A stretch of DNA of 17,970 nt, taken from positions 1-17,970 of the forward strand of contig JAEZHL010000250.1 of NCBI GenBank assembly GCA_023416575.1, given 5' to 3'. A program made the translations under genes and the position numbers. The stretch comes from Pseudomonadota bacterium. Its GTDB lineage: Bacteria > Pseudomonadota > Alphaproteobacteria > Rhizobiales > Hyphomicrobiaceae. Below are positions 7,673 to 14,757 of the stretch, in pieces (position 1 is the stretch's first letter; the number at the start of each line of letters is the position of its first letter). The notes beneath the pieces were generated by a model that was given only the letters and a program-made list of their open reading frames with translations, did not search any database and was not told where the DNA came from.

Positions 7673-8209
7673 CCTGCGGCTTCTCAACCGTCACTCTTGC
7701 TCTTCATGCCGGACGGAACGCAAGGGTTCTGCGGCGATGGTTGTTTGGCGAGCGCCTACGTAGGCGGCACACAAGCTCGTAGTACCACGTCGTCCCGAAC
7801 ACGCCGAAAAGGTTGTCGAGCGGCAACCTCTGCGACCGTCACACGGGTGGCCTTCTCAGACACCCCGGACCAACGCAAATCAGGCTCTTGGCGGGGAGAG
7901 GTGGGTGGGTAGATACAGATTTCGATGTCGAACTAGCGTGTCCACGCGCGGCAGGATAGGTTCGCAATAGGTTTTTGTACCCGCGAGGAGCAGATTGCGT
8001 GGGTCGGCTCTGCGGAACCGATCGCAATCATGCGTCGGCACCAACGTGCGATATACAAGCGTGACAAATTCATCCGGAGCCAAGCTCAAAACGCCCCATC
8101 CGTCCCAGCATCGCGATCCATGGAAGCAGCCCGAGGCCGTCCAGGCCCGGACGGGATTGAATATTTGGTCTGCATCTGCGACAGAGGCCGCGACAGCGGA
8201 GCAGGCGTC
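7673..8209. other. Gene-free spacer of about 540 bp
   Basis: No recognisable gene. It holds a perfect 14-bp palindrome CGCCTACGTAGGCG (7753-7766) and a hairpin with AGGTTG/CAACCT arms (7810-7829) that, read leftward, is followed by TTTT. The minus strand has an open stretch of about 50 codons around 7763-7915 with protein-like composition but no start codon or known motif that I can place; it could be a decayed gene or chance. The promoter of the DeoR-type gene should lie in the right part, though no clear -35/-10 pair is seen. Confidence 0.5.
7753..7829. repeat. 14-bp palindrome and neighbouring hairpin in the spacer
   Basis: CGCCTACGTAGGCG at 7753-7766 is a perfect palindrome. The hairpin at 7810-7829 has a 6-bp AGGTTG/CAACCT stem, extended by one G-T and one C-G pair around a GAGC loop. 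Leftward it precedes a TTTT, which resembles a weak terminator, but no leftward gene lies directly upstream of it. Confidence 0.4.
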
Positions 8210-9004
8210 GTGCTGAGAAGAAAATCCAAGGCGTTTGGCAAGTTGGAGCGCCAGGAAGCCATCCTTGCGGAGGTGAGGGCCTCCCCGGCCGTGCGCATCG
8301 CGACGCTTGCAGAACGCTTCAATGTCACGACAGAGACGATCCGCCGCGATCTCGATGAGATGAGCCAGCGCGGACTGCTGAGCCGAACCTATGGCGGCGC
8401 AGCGGGCCCGCCGCCCGCGCTCGAGCCGTCGCTGGACGATCGCTACCGTACTATGGTCGACCAACGCACTCGGGTTGCGAAGGCCGCAAGCGCGCTGGTC
8501 GCACCCGGCGATACCCTCATGATCGATGCGGGGTCGACGACCATCTACATAGCGCGCCAGCTCGCTGCGGAGTTGCGGGATCTCACGGTCCTGACCACCA
8601 GTTTCGGGGTCGCATCCGCGCTCGTCATCAACCCGACCATCCGCGTCCTTGTCTGTCCCGGGGAATACGACCCGCGCGATGGCGGCGTTTGCGGCCCGGA
8701 TACTCTGGAGTATCTGCGGCGCTTCCACGTCACGAAAGCGATCATCGGGGCGAGCCGCCTCGACGCCGACGGTCCGAGCGATACCGTATCGACGTCAGCC
8801 TGGATCAAACGGGTCATGATCGAGCAGGCCGAGCAGGTGATCCTGGCTGTGGATCAATCCAAGTTGGAACAGAGGGCATTCGAGAGCGTGTGCGCCCTCG
8901 ATGAGCTGGATTACTTGGCCACCGACGAGCCGCCGCCGCCCGCGCTGGCACGTGCGCTTGGCAGGGCCGGTGTCGAGGTGAGAGTGGGCGTTCGGCAGTC
9001 ATAG
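8210..9004 (+). CDS. DeoR/GlpR-family transcriptional repressor
   Basis: From GTG 8210 this is a 264-residue DeoR-family regulator, the standard family size. The N-terminal helix-turn-helix (about 10-60) contains R-Q-E-A-I-L-A-E-V, the recognition part V-T-T-E-T-I-R-R-D-L-D-E-M, and L-L-S-R-T-Y-G-G-A, a classic DeoR signature. The C-terminal effector domain has D-A-G-S-T-T (106-111), L-T-V-L-T-T-S, and V-D-Q-S-K (214-218), the sugar-phosphate isomerase-like pocket that senses phosphorylated sugars or glycerol phosphate. The frame stays open back to 8030, but those 60 codons lack DeoR homology, and GGAG sits about 9 nt before the GTG. ATG 8120 is an alternative. The 3' end overlaps the convergent glpD by 94 bp. 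It probably represses the organophosphate operon (inference from family and location). Confidence 0.87.
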   Translation: MLRRKSKAFGKLERQEAILAEVRASPAVRIATLAERFNVTTETIRRDLDEMSQRGLLSRTYGGAAGPPPALEPSLDDRYRTMVDQRTRVAKAASALVAPGDTLMIDAGSTTIYIARQLAAELRDLTVLTTSFGVASALVINPTIRVLVCPGEYDPRDGGVCGPDTLEYLRRFHVTKAIIGASRLDADGPSDTVSTSAWIKRVMIEQAEQVILAVDQSKLEQRAFESVCALDELDYLATDEPPPPALARALGRAGVEVRVGVRQS

Positions 9005-10530
9005 GCCTGCGCGCGGTTTCGAGCCAGCCACTCATCGAGAAGATCGATCTGCCCGAAGGTCATGCCGAGGCCCAGCTTCGACCGGCGCCACACGATATCG
9101 GCCGCCGATTCGGCCCATTCCTCGCGTACGAGATAGAGCACTTCAGCTTCGCGCAACCCGGCGCCGAAATCCTCGCCGAGATCGCCGGGCTCCTGCGCTT
9201 CCCCAAGGATATGCTCGGCGCGGGTCCCGTAGGCCCGCACGAGTCGGTCGAGGTAGAGCCTGTCGAATTTTGGATATCGGGGCTCCAGCGACGAAACAAG
9301 TGTCGCGACGCCGCCCATCGGCAAGTCACCGCCTGGAAGCGGAGCCGTTCGTGTCCAATTGTGGTTGGCAAGCCCTGGCACATGAGGATCGAGCAACGCC
9401 AGAGCCTCCTCTGCCAACCGCCGGTAGGTCGTTATTTTTCCGCCGACTACGGAAAGTAGCGGGGCTCCACCGTCGGCTTCGATCTCCAGGCGGTAATCTC
9501 GTGTCGCGGCCTGCGCCACGTCCGAACCATCTTCGATCAGCGAGCGCACGCCGGCGTAGCTCCAGACGACATCGCCCGGTCGCACCGGCTTGGCGAAGTA
9601 GGCCGATACGCTCCGGCAGAGATACTCGACCTCCTCGGGCGAGGCGTAGACCTCGTCGAGCGATGCCGTGTGATCGCAGTCGGTCGTGCCAATCAACGTA
9701 AAGCGGCCTTCGTAGGGGATGGCGAATACGATGCGCTTGTCGGCGTTCTGCAGAATGTAGGCGCGGTCGTGGTCGAAGAGCCGCGGCACAACGATATGGG
9801 CGCCACGGACCAGCCTGACACGCGCCCGCGCCGTGCGGAGGTGCAGCCGCTGGTCGACGCGATCGATCCATGGACCGGCAGCGTTGATGAGCGCCCGTGC
9901 CTCGACCATATCAGAGTTCCCGGTCCGGCGATCTGTCGCGGTGATGATCCAGCGGTCCGCCTGACGATCGGCCTTTTCGACCAAGCATCGCGTGCGGATG
10001 ACGGCGCCGCGGTTTCCGGCATCGCGTGCATTGAGCACGACGAGGCGAGCATCATCGACCCAGCAGTCTGAGTACTCGAAGGCGCGCGTTCGCAGCCGCG
10101 GCTGCAAAGGCGCCCCCGTGGGATCGGTCGCGAGTGAGAAGGTGCGTGTCGGCGGCAGCGCCTTGCGTCCGCCGAGGTGGTCATAGAGAAGGAGGCCGAT
10201 CCGCAGGACCCATGCCGGCCGCATTGCCGGATGATGCGGGAGGATGAAGCGCATCGGCCGAATGATATGCGGCGCCAGCGCCCACAGCACCTCGCGCTCG
10301 ACGAGCGCATTGCGCACCAGACGGAACTCATGGTGCTCGAGATAGCGCAAGCCGCCATGGATAAGCTTGGTCGATGCGCTCGATGTGCCGCTCGCGAGGT
10401 CATCCTTTTCGAACAGGATCACGCGAAGGCCGCGCCCTGCCGCATCGCGCGCGATCCCGCAGCCATTTATGCCGCCGCCGATCACGGCCAGATCGAAGGA
10501 CTCAGTCGGGCTATCGGTACTCCGCATCAT
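8911..10530 (-). CDS. glpD: Aerobic glycerol-3-phosphate dehydrogenase (FAD, GlpD)
   Basis: A 539-residue membrane-associated flavoenzyme that oxidises sn-glycerol-3-phosphate to dihydroxyacetone phosphate and passes electrons to quinone. It follows E. coli GlpD closely: FAD-binding V-I-G-G-G-I-N-G (16-23), T-S-S-A-S-T-K-L-I-H-G-G-L-R-Y-L-E (about 49-65), F-E-Y-S-D-C-W-V-D-D-A-R-L-V, G-A-H-I-V-V-P-R, I-G-T-T-D, and G-G-K-I-T-T-Y-R-R-L. The C-terminal domain has D-L-G-E-D-F-G. E. coli GlpD is 501 residues; here the last ~32 residues form a non-conserved Ala/Gly/Ser tail that lies antisense to the end of the DeoR gene. ATG 10530 is chosen because it overlaps the phosphatase stop (ATGA). It is the last gene of the leftward operon. 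Confidence 0.95.
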   Translation of the reverse strand: MMRSTDSPTESFDLAVIGGGINGCGIARDAAGRGLRVILFEKDDLASGTSSASTKLIHGGLRYLEHHEFRLVRNALVEREVLWALAPHIIRPMRFILPHHPAMRPAWVLRIGLLLYDHLGGRKALPPTRTFSLATDPTGAPLQPRLRTRAFEYSDCWVDDARLVVLNARDAGNRGAVIRTRCLVEKADRQADRWIITATDRRTGNSDMVEARALINAAGPWIDRVDQRLHLRTARARVRLVRGAHIVVPRLFDHDRAYILQNADKRIVFAIPYEGRFTLIGTTDCDHTASLDEVYASPEEVEYLCRSVSAYFAKPVRPGDVVWSYAGVRSLIEDGSDVAQAATRDYRLEIEADGGAPLLSVVGGKITTYRRLAEEALALLDPHVPGLANHNWTRTAPLPGGDLPMGGVATLVSSLEPRYPKFDRLYLDRLVRAYGTRAEHILGEAQEPGDLGEDFGAGLREAEVLYLVREEWAESAADIVWRRSKLGLGMTFGQIDLLDEWLARNRAQAYDCRTPTLTSTPALPSARASAGGGGSSVAK

Positions 10531-11342
10531 GCCCGCGCTTGCAACAGGAGTTCCGTGAGTTCGGCGAAGCCTCGCGCCGAGGGCTGCTCTGTCACCCACG
10601 CTGGGGCAGCGGTCAGGCTGTCCTTGAACCGGAGGACGTTCGCGACACCGACAGCATGAGGGAAGAAGCCGAACATCGGCGCATCGTTCGGGCTGTCGCC
10701 GGCGAACACGATCGCCTCCGGCGTGTTAAACACGTCGATATCGAGAACGTCGCGCAGGAACTGGCAACTAGTCGTGAGCTTGTCGTAGGTCCCAAACCAG
10801 CCGTTGACGTGGATTGACGAAACTTTGGCCGTGGCGCCGAACCGCTCGAAAATGGCGACGATCTTTTGCACGGCCTCCTCGGGCAGCGGCGGCACGTCCT
10901 CGCAGAAGTCGATGGCCAAGTCGGCTTCGCGGTATGCTTGATCGGCGGCAACAGCGGCGCCCGGGGCTTCCGCGAGCACGGCTTCCCGTATGGCTTCGAG
11001 TGCGCGCCGATCGCGTTCCCGTTCCTCGACGCGTTTGGCATAGCGACGGACCATGACGCGCGGCGCAGCATCGTAATGGAAATAGAACGCACCGTTCTCG
11101 CCCACCACGCCGTCGACAGGCCACTGCCGCGCAATGAGATCGCACCATCCTGCCGGCCGGCCAGTCACGGGGACTACGGCCAGCCCGGCGGCCTTTAGCT
11201 TCGCCATGGCAGCGTAGGCAACAGGTGGCAGGCGGCCATCCTCGGTCAGAGTATCGTCGATGTCGGTCAGCACCGCACGCACCCGTCGCCGCGCTTCGGC
11301 CGGAAAATTCGCGATTGGGCGCATCCGATCGTCGTTAGGCAT
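10527..11342 (-). CDS. HAD-IIB family phosphatase
   Basis: A 271-residue haloacid-dehalogenase-type phosphatase of the Cof/sucrose-phosphatase (IIB cap) group, cytoplasmic. Catalytic motif I is V-L-T-D-I-D-D-T-L-T with nucleophile Asp27 and acid/base Asp29. Motif II Thr60 is in V-P-V-T-G-R-P, motif III Lys188 in T-Y-D-K-L, and motif IV G-D-S-P-N-D has Asp216 and Asp220. The IIB cap lies between motifs II and III. V-G-E-N-G-A follows motif II as in mannosyl-3-phosphoglycerate and sucrose phosphatases. Start 11342 has GAGGAAGAGG about 8-10 nt upstream and overlaps the preceding dehydrogenase stop by 8 bp; the stop overlaps glpD by 4 bp. In this operon it probably removes phosphate from an organophosphate intermediate (inference). 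The exact substrate cannot be read. Confidence 0.88.
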   Translation of the reverse strand: MPNDDRMRPIANFPAEARRRVRAVLTDIDDTLTEDGRLPPVAYAAMAKLKAAGLAVVPVTGRPAGWCDLIARQWPVDGVVGENGAFYFHYDAAPRVMVRRYAKRVEERERDRRALEAIREAVLAEAPGAAVAADQAYREADLAIDFCEDVPPLPEEAVQKIVAIFERFGATAKVSSIHVNGWFGTYDKLTTSCQFLRDVLDIDVFNTPEAIVFAGDSPNDAPMFGFFPHAVGVANVLRFKDSLTAAPAWVTEQPSARGFAELTELLLQARA

Positions 11343-12648
11343 CGCACGAAACCTCTTCCTCGACGAACCGCTCGAGCTCGCCCGCCGCCTCGGCAAAATC
11401 CAAGACCCCGAAGCGGTCCCGGATCTTGCGCGCGTTGAGAAGAGCCTCTCGATAGAAGGCGCTCGGAACGCCCACCGCCGATGGCTCGGCCGGAGCGCCG
11501 GCCGCGCGCAGCGCAGCCTCGATCTCGGACGCCGGGCGGCTAGTACGCTTCAGCTCGCTCCGGATCTCCAGCCAGCGTCCGTCTAATACGGTCTGCAGGT
11601 GCCTCACTCGAGCTTGCTCGAGAGCTTTGGGTAAGAACGATCTCCAGCACGCATCGCCCAGATCCGGCCCGAAGGTCTGCCGAAACGCCGCCAGGCTGTC
11701 GCCATTCGGCCGAACCTTGATCGAATCATGCTGGAGCATTCTCTCCTGCAGCCGCGCGACGGAAAGGGTCGTAACCGCAATATGCTCCCCATGATAGGCC
11801 GGGGCCAGATTGGATCCACGCATGTCCATATAATGAGCGATGAGATGCTCGCTCTGACTGGCTGGATGTGAGCCGCCGCAAATCGTCATGCCGAACCCCG
11901 ACATGACGAGTGTGTGGGCCAACAGACTGATAGCGGTTCGATCGCCCTTGGCCACAGCGCCGGCGCTGCTGATCAGTGCAGTCTCGTCCTCCTCAAGTAG
12001 CTCGAACGGCGCCTTCCTATAGGGGCTTCCGGTCAGCAGGTGTGACAAAAGCCAGTCCGTTTGCGCCGTGCATCGGCAGATCGAATCCCCGAACCCGGCT
12101 GCGACGAGCCGCTGTGGAGCGGCCGCCAGCACGTCGAGATCGAGGAAAACTCCGCGCGGTGCTGTGGACGATAGCGATTTCTTCAGGCCGGCTTCTGTAA
12201 TGGCTGCAGATGCGGATGTGTATCCATTCATAGAAGGGGCGGTCCCGAACACGGCATAGGGCTTCCTCGTCAGGTGGGCCGCGTGTTTGGTGATGTCGTT
12301 GATCGAGCCTGACCCCACGGCGACGAGTCCTTCGGAGGCGGACGTATTCGCCATCACGTGATGGACGAGTTCAATATCGGGATGCGGCGCTTCACTGAGA
12401 ACGACACTGTCGATGCCGCACCGGCGCGCCAGGGCCGCGACGATGGCCTCGCCCATAACGTTGCGGGTGGCGGGATCCATCACGACGGCCAATCGATCGC
12501 CAAGCTCGAGCGGTGCGATCAGGTCCGGGGCCGCTTGCGCCAATCCGGTGTCGATCACGACGGAGCGGACCGGGACGGATAGCATGCCGGCTGCGTCGGG
12601 GTCAGGGTAGGTGCCGGCAAGAAGCCGCTCCAAAGTGCGCTGTGCCAT
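11335..12648 (-). CDS. sn-glycerol-1-phosphate dehydrogenase family protein (AraM/EgsA, iron-alcohol-dehydrogenase fold)
   Basis: A 437-residue dehydrogenase of the Fe-ADH_2 group, which includes archaeal G1P dehydrogenase and Bacillus AraM. It interconverts G1P and dihydroxyacetone phosphate with NAD(P). The nucleotide loop V-G-S-G-S-I-N-D-I-T-K lies at about 111-121. T-A-P-S-M-N-G-Y-T-S (136-145) is typical of the family. Metal ligands are expected at Asp188 (G-F-G-D-S-I), His268 (S-E-H-L-I-A-H) and His286 (Y-H-G-E-H). Length is in the AraM range (about 390-440). Gene order is TIM-barrel protein, this gene, HAD phosphatase, GlpD, with an 8-bp overlap into the phosphatase gene. Placing it beside GlpD means both enantiomers of glycerol phosphate could reach DHAP. 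A related polyol-phosphate substrate cannot be excluded. Confidence 0.87.
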   Translation of the reverse strand: MAQRTLERLLAGTYPDPDAAGMLSVPVRSVVIDTGLAQAAPDLIAPLELGDRLAVVMDPATRNVMGEAIVAALARRCGIDSVVLSEAPHPDIELVHHVMANTSASEGLVAVGSGSINDITKHAAHLTRKPYAVFGTAPSMNGYTSASAAITEAGLKKSLSSTAPRGVFLDLDVLAAAPQRLVAAGFGDSICRCTAQTDWLLSHLLTGSPYRKAPFELLEEDETALISSAGAVAKGDRTAISLLAHTLVMSGFGMTICGGSHPASQSEHLIAHYMDMRGSNLAPAYHGEHIAVTTLSVARLQERMLQHDSIKVRPNGDSLAAFRQTFGPDLGDACWRSFLPKALEQARVRHLQTVLDGRWLEIRSELKRTSRPASEIEAALRAAGAPAEPSAVGVPSAFYREALLNARKIRDRFGVLDFAEAAGELERFVEEEVSCDA

Positions 12649-12666
12649 GGCGATTTTCCGATGACG

Positions 12667-12684
12667 GCGCCCGCTATCGGGCGC
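12667..12684. other. Hairpin in the gap upstream of the G1P dehydrogenase gene
   Basis: A perfect 7-bp GC-only stem (GCGCCCG with CGGGCGC) encloses a 4-nt loop in the 57-bp gap between the TIM-barrel and dehydrogenase genes. There is no T-run after it on the minus strand, so it is more likely an RNA-stability or attenuating element than a terminator. Confidence 0.45.
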
Positions 12685-12705
12685 ATTGCTCGAACCTGAT
12701 TTGCT

Positions 12706-13383
12706 TCAGTTTCCGGCACAGGCCTCGAGGATGTCTTCGAGCTGCGAGAGCACGGACCCCTTGCTTGGGCTGAACGAGCCATCGAACACCGCGGAGCCGA
12801 TCGTGAAGGCATCGGCGCCCGCCGTCTTGAGCGCGTGGATGCGGTCCCGTGAATTGATCGATCCGGCGACGATCAGGAATCCGTCCCGCCCGATGCCGCG
12901 CCGCGAAGCGGCCACAAGATCGAGCGCGTCAGCGTCGATCGCGCGGTAAGCCAGGATGTCGACGCCGGGACATCCCTTCGCTGCGAAGGATCGGCAGTGT
13001 GTTTCTATCTCCTGAGGTGTTCCCCGAAGCTTTGTCGGATGCCCCACCGGCTGGCCAGGAAATGGGAAATAGCTGGTGCGGCTACCGCTCAGGACTTCGA
13101 GGATCTCGTCGACTTGCGTGCCACCCAGAAGCCGGTCGACGCCGAGATCCCGGGCAACCCTGGCTGAGCGTAGACAGTCGCTCGGGTTGGGCGAAACTAC
13201 CTCCATGTAGGAGGTCGCACCTTGCGCGCGGATTGCGTCGGTCAATTTTCCGAGCAACTGCAAGGGCACGCCGACATCCTTGAACCCGATATGGCGCAGC
13301 CCCAGTGGCCGGACCAGTTCGAGAAACTCGAGGCAGTCCTCCACGGTTCGGTCCTGCCGCGTCAGCATGAAGATGAAGTCCAT
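12706..13383 (-). CDS. Phosphate-binding TIM-barrel protein of unknown substrate
   Basis: A 225-residue protein whose alternating strands and helices read as a (beta/alpha)8 barrel. It begins M-D-F-I-F-M-L-T, then G-L-R-H-I-G-F-K-D-V-G (28-38), T-S-Y-M-E-V-V-S (57-64) and L-G-V-D-R-L-L-G-G-T (80-89). The C-terminal half has I-V-A-G-S-I (171-176) and A-D-A-F-T-I-G-S-A-V-F (190-200), the two glycine-rich loops that bind phosphate in HisA/TrpF/NanE/RPE-type barrels. I do not recognise a named enzyme; similar proteins may carry unreliable names in databases. The ribosome site GAGGAG precedes ATG 13383. Its place between the binding protein and the G1P dehydrogenase suggests it acts on a phosphorylated intermediate, for example an isomerase, epimerase or aldolase (inference). 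Confidence 0.8.
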   Translation of the reverse strand: MDFIFMLTRQDRTVEDCLEFLELVRPLGLRHIGFKDVGVPLQLLGKLTDAIRAQGATSYMEVVSPNPSDCLRSARVARDLGVDRLLGGTQVDEILEVLSGSRTSYFPFPGQPVGHPTKLRGTPQEIETHCRSFAAKGCPGVDILAYRAIDADALDLVAASRRGIGRDGFLIVAGSINSRDRIHALKTAGADAFTIGSAVFDGSFSPSKGSVLSQLEDILEACAGN

Positions 13384-13503
13384 TCGCGGAATCTCCTCGC
13401 GGCACGGCCATCCCCTCGATGTGGTGGTTGCAACATCGGGGCGGCGAGAACGTCGACAATTAGATAGGGCCTACTGCTGCCAAGCGGCGGCGGTCGGCGA
13501 TGC
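13384..13503. promoter_or_regulatory. Intergenic gap with a GCAACA-type dyad
   Basis: This 120-bp gap within the leftward operon contains GTTGCAAC, an 8-bp palindrome (13427-13434), nested in a GATGT/ACATC dyad (13418-13437). The TTGCAACAT core resembles the inverted repeats upstream of the binding-protein gene, so it may be a second site for the same regulator. No terminator is seen. Confidence 0.35.
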
Positions 13504-14514
13504 TTAGCGCTCGAACCGCTTGCGCCACTCTTCGGTCACGCGTTGCTTGTTTTCGGCAGACCAGCGGAAATCCACCGGGTATAGGATGCTCGTGACATTC
13601 TCCGGCAGGCCGGCCTTCAGCACATCTGCGGGCGGTTTTGCTCCGGGTACGGCCGACATTTCTGCGCGCTGTCCATAAAGTTGGGCAGCGTCCAAAGTCA
13701 GCAGCCAATCCAGAAAGCGCCGGGAATCCTCCTTGTTCTTCGACGCCTTCATCAACCCGCTGACCTCGAGCTCATATCCGGCGCCCTCGCTCGGGATAAC
13801 GAGCTTGATCGGGTATCCGGCCATGATGTCCTTCACCCCCTTGAACGCAAACGATGCGCCTATCGCATACTCGCCGCTGCTGGCCATGGCACACGGCCGC
13901 GAGCCTGACTTGATGTACTGCCCCATGTTCTTGTCGATATCCTCGAGGAACTTCCAGCCCTCTTCCTCGCCTTTCAATTGCAGGAGGGCCGCAATGTGCA
14001 GATAGCCGGCTCCCGAGCTCGCCGGATTGGGCATGACGACATGCCCCTTGTAGACCGGGTTTTTGAGATCCTCCCAGGAGGCGGGGATGGGCAGCGCTCT
14101 CTTCTTCATCACTTCGGTGTTGACGCAGAAAGCGCCGAAATAACCGGTCGTCGCGAACCAACGCTTATCCGGATCCTTGAACTTCGCGTCCACCTTGTCG
14201 AAGCCCTTCGGCTCGTACGCCTCCAGCAGGTTCAGGATGCGTGGTTGGACGATCTGAGTCGCCGCCAGGCCCCATATGACATCGTTTCGCGGGTTGCTCG
14301 ATTCGGCGATCACGCGGGCACCAAGGTCGCCGGTCGAAAGGCGAAGCAGATTCACTTTGATGTTGGGTTCGGCCGTGGCGAAGGCGTCGAGGTAGACGCG
14401 CACGTCGTCCTCTTCCAGGGAAGTATAGACCGTGATCTCCCCGGCTGCGGCCCCCGCGCTGGAGACGACAGCAGTCAGCGTCACTGCCAGCAACCATTTG
14501 CCAAAGCGCGTCAT
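13504..14514 (-). CDS. ABC transporter substrate-binding protein (ferric/organophosphate class, AfuA/AepX/PhnS2-like)
   Basis: A 336-residue periplasmic binding protein with a Sec signal (basic M-T-R-F-G-K-W, hydrophobic 8-20, likely cleavage after A-A-A near 24). The mature protein opens with I-T-V-Y-T-S-L-E, the hallmark of the FbpA/AfuA/aminoethylphosphonate group. It also shows D-V-I-W-G, Y-F-G-A-F-C-V-N-T-E, P-A-S-W-E-D-L-K-N-P and S-S-G-A-G-Y, typical of the bacterial solute-binding family 1/6 fold. I do not see the paired C-terminal tyrosines of ferric-binding FbpA, which argues for an anionic organic ligand rather than bare iron, though this is a by-eye judgement. ATG 14514 has AAGGGGAA upstream; the earlier in-frame start does not lead into a signal peptide as directly. 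It heads the leftward operon and is divergent from its ATPase and permease. Confidence 0.87.
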   Translation of the reverse strand: MTRFGKWLLAVTLTAVVSSAGAAAGEITVYTSLEEDDVRVYLDAFATAEPNIKVNLLRLSTGDLGARVIAESSNPRNDVIWGLAATQIVQPRILNLLEAYEPKGFDKVDAKFKDPDKRWFATTGYFGAFCVNTEVMKKRALPIPASWEDLKNPVYKGHVVMPNPASSGAGYLHIAALLQLKGEEEGWKFLEDIDKNMGQYIKSGSRPCAMASSGEYAIGASFAFKGVKDIMAGYPIKLVIPSEGAGYELEVSGLMKASKNKEDSRRFLDWLLTLDAAQLYGQRAEMSAVPGAKPPADVLKAGLPENVTSILYPVDFRWSAENKQRVTEEWRKRFER

Positions 14515-14757
14515 CCCGAGTTTCCCCTTTACGTGCCGTTGAACTGCTCCGCGGATCAGAAACGAAGCATGCGGATTGTGATGTTGCGAAACTAGCAAGC
14601 AAATGTGTTGGTCGCAACATTAATATTGGTGGACGCCAATAATTGAGAATGATAATCAGAAAACGGATGGACGGCGCCGTCGTGCGAGGCGCGTGATGGG
14701 TTGTCGCCCGCCGGTCGCCAGATCGCGGCCAGGACAGTTTGCGAGGGCACATCCTGC
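14515..14757. promoter_or_regulatory. Divergent control region between binding protein and ATPase genes
   Basis: This 243-bp AT-rich gap must hold promoters for both arms of the organophosphate module. Seen directly: a 9-bp inverted repeat ATGTTGCGA (14581-14589) and TCGCAACAT (14612-14620); the overlapping dyad TGTTG-GTCG-CAACA (14606-14619); TATTGG/CCAATA (14624-14629 and 14636-14641); and a Fur-like sequence (14645-14663). ATGTTGCGA is close to the ATGTTCG half-site of E. coli GlpR, fitting the DeoR/GlpR-type regulator of this module. Promoter hexamers are not resolved. Confidence 0.6.
14581..14620. repeat. Inverted repeat ATGTTGCGA/TCGCAACAT, candidate DeoR-type operator
   Basis: The two 9-bp arms (14581-14589 and 14612-14620) are exact reverse complements. 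The right arm also forms its own dyad TGTTG-N4-CAACA (14606-14619). Resemblance to GlpR-type operators is by eye, and binding by the regulator at 8210-9004 is inference. Confidence 0.5.

Noticed and set aside
7697..7912. 71-codon plus-strand ORF in the spacer
   Set aside because: Ser/Thr/Arg-rich, no ribosome site and no known motif; composition does not look like a protein.
8030..8209. Upstream extension of the DeoR-type gene to an ATG at 8030
   Set aside because: It would add 60 residues with no family match; GTG 8210 gives the standard size with a usable ribosome site.
7880..8728. 282-codon minus-strand frame over the DeoR-type gene and the spacer
   Set aside because: Most of it is antisense to a clear helix-turn-helix regulator; composition is that of a shadow frame.
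10531..10599. Upstream extension of glpD to 10599
   Set aside because: It adds non-conserved residues; the ATGA overlap at 10530 and the GlpD alignment favour the later start.
12706..13383. Idea that the TIM-barrel protein is PcrB/GGGPS
   Set aside because: The general phosphate-loop layout fits, but the N-terminal half and loop sequences do not look like PcrB, so only the fold is claimed.
13978..14595. 205-codon plus-strand frame over the second binding protein
   Set aside because: Antisense to a protein with a signal peptide and family motifs; no independent support.
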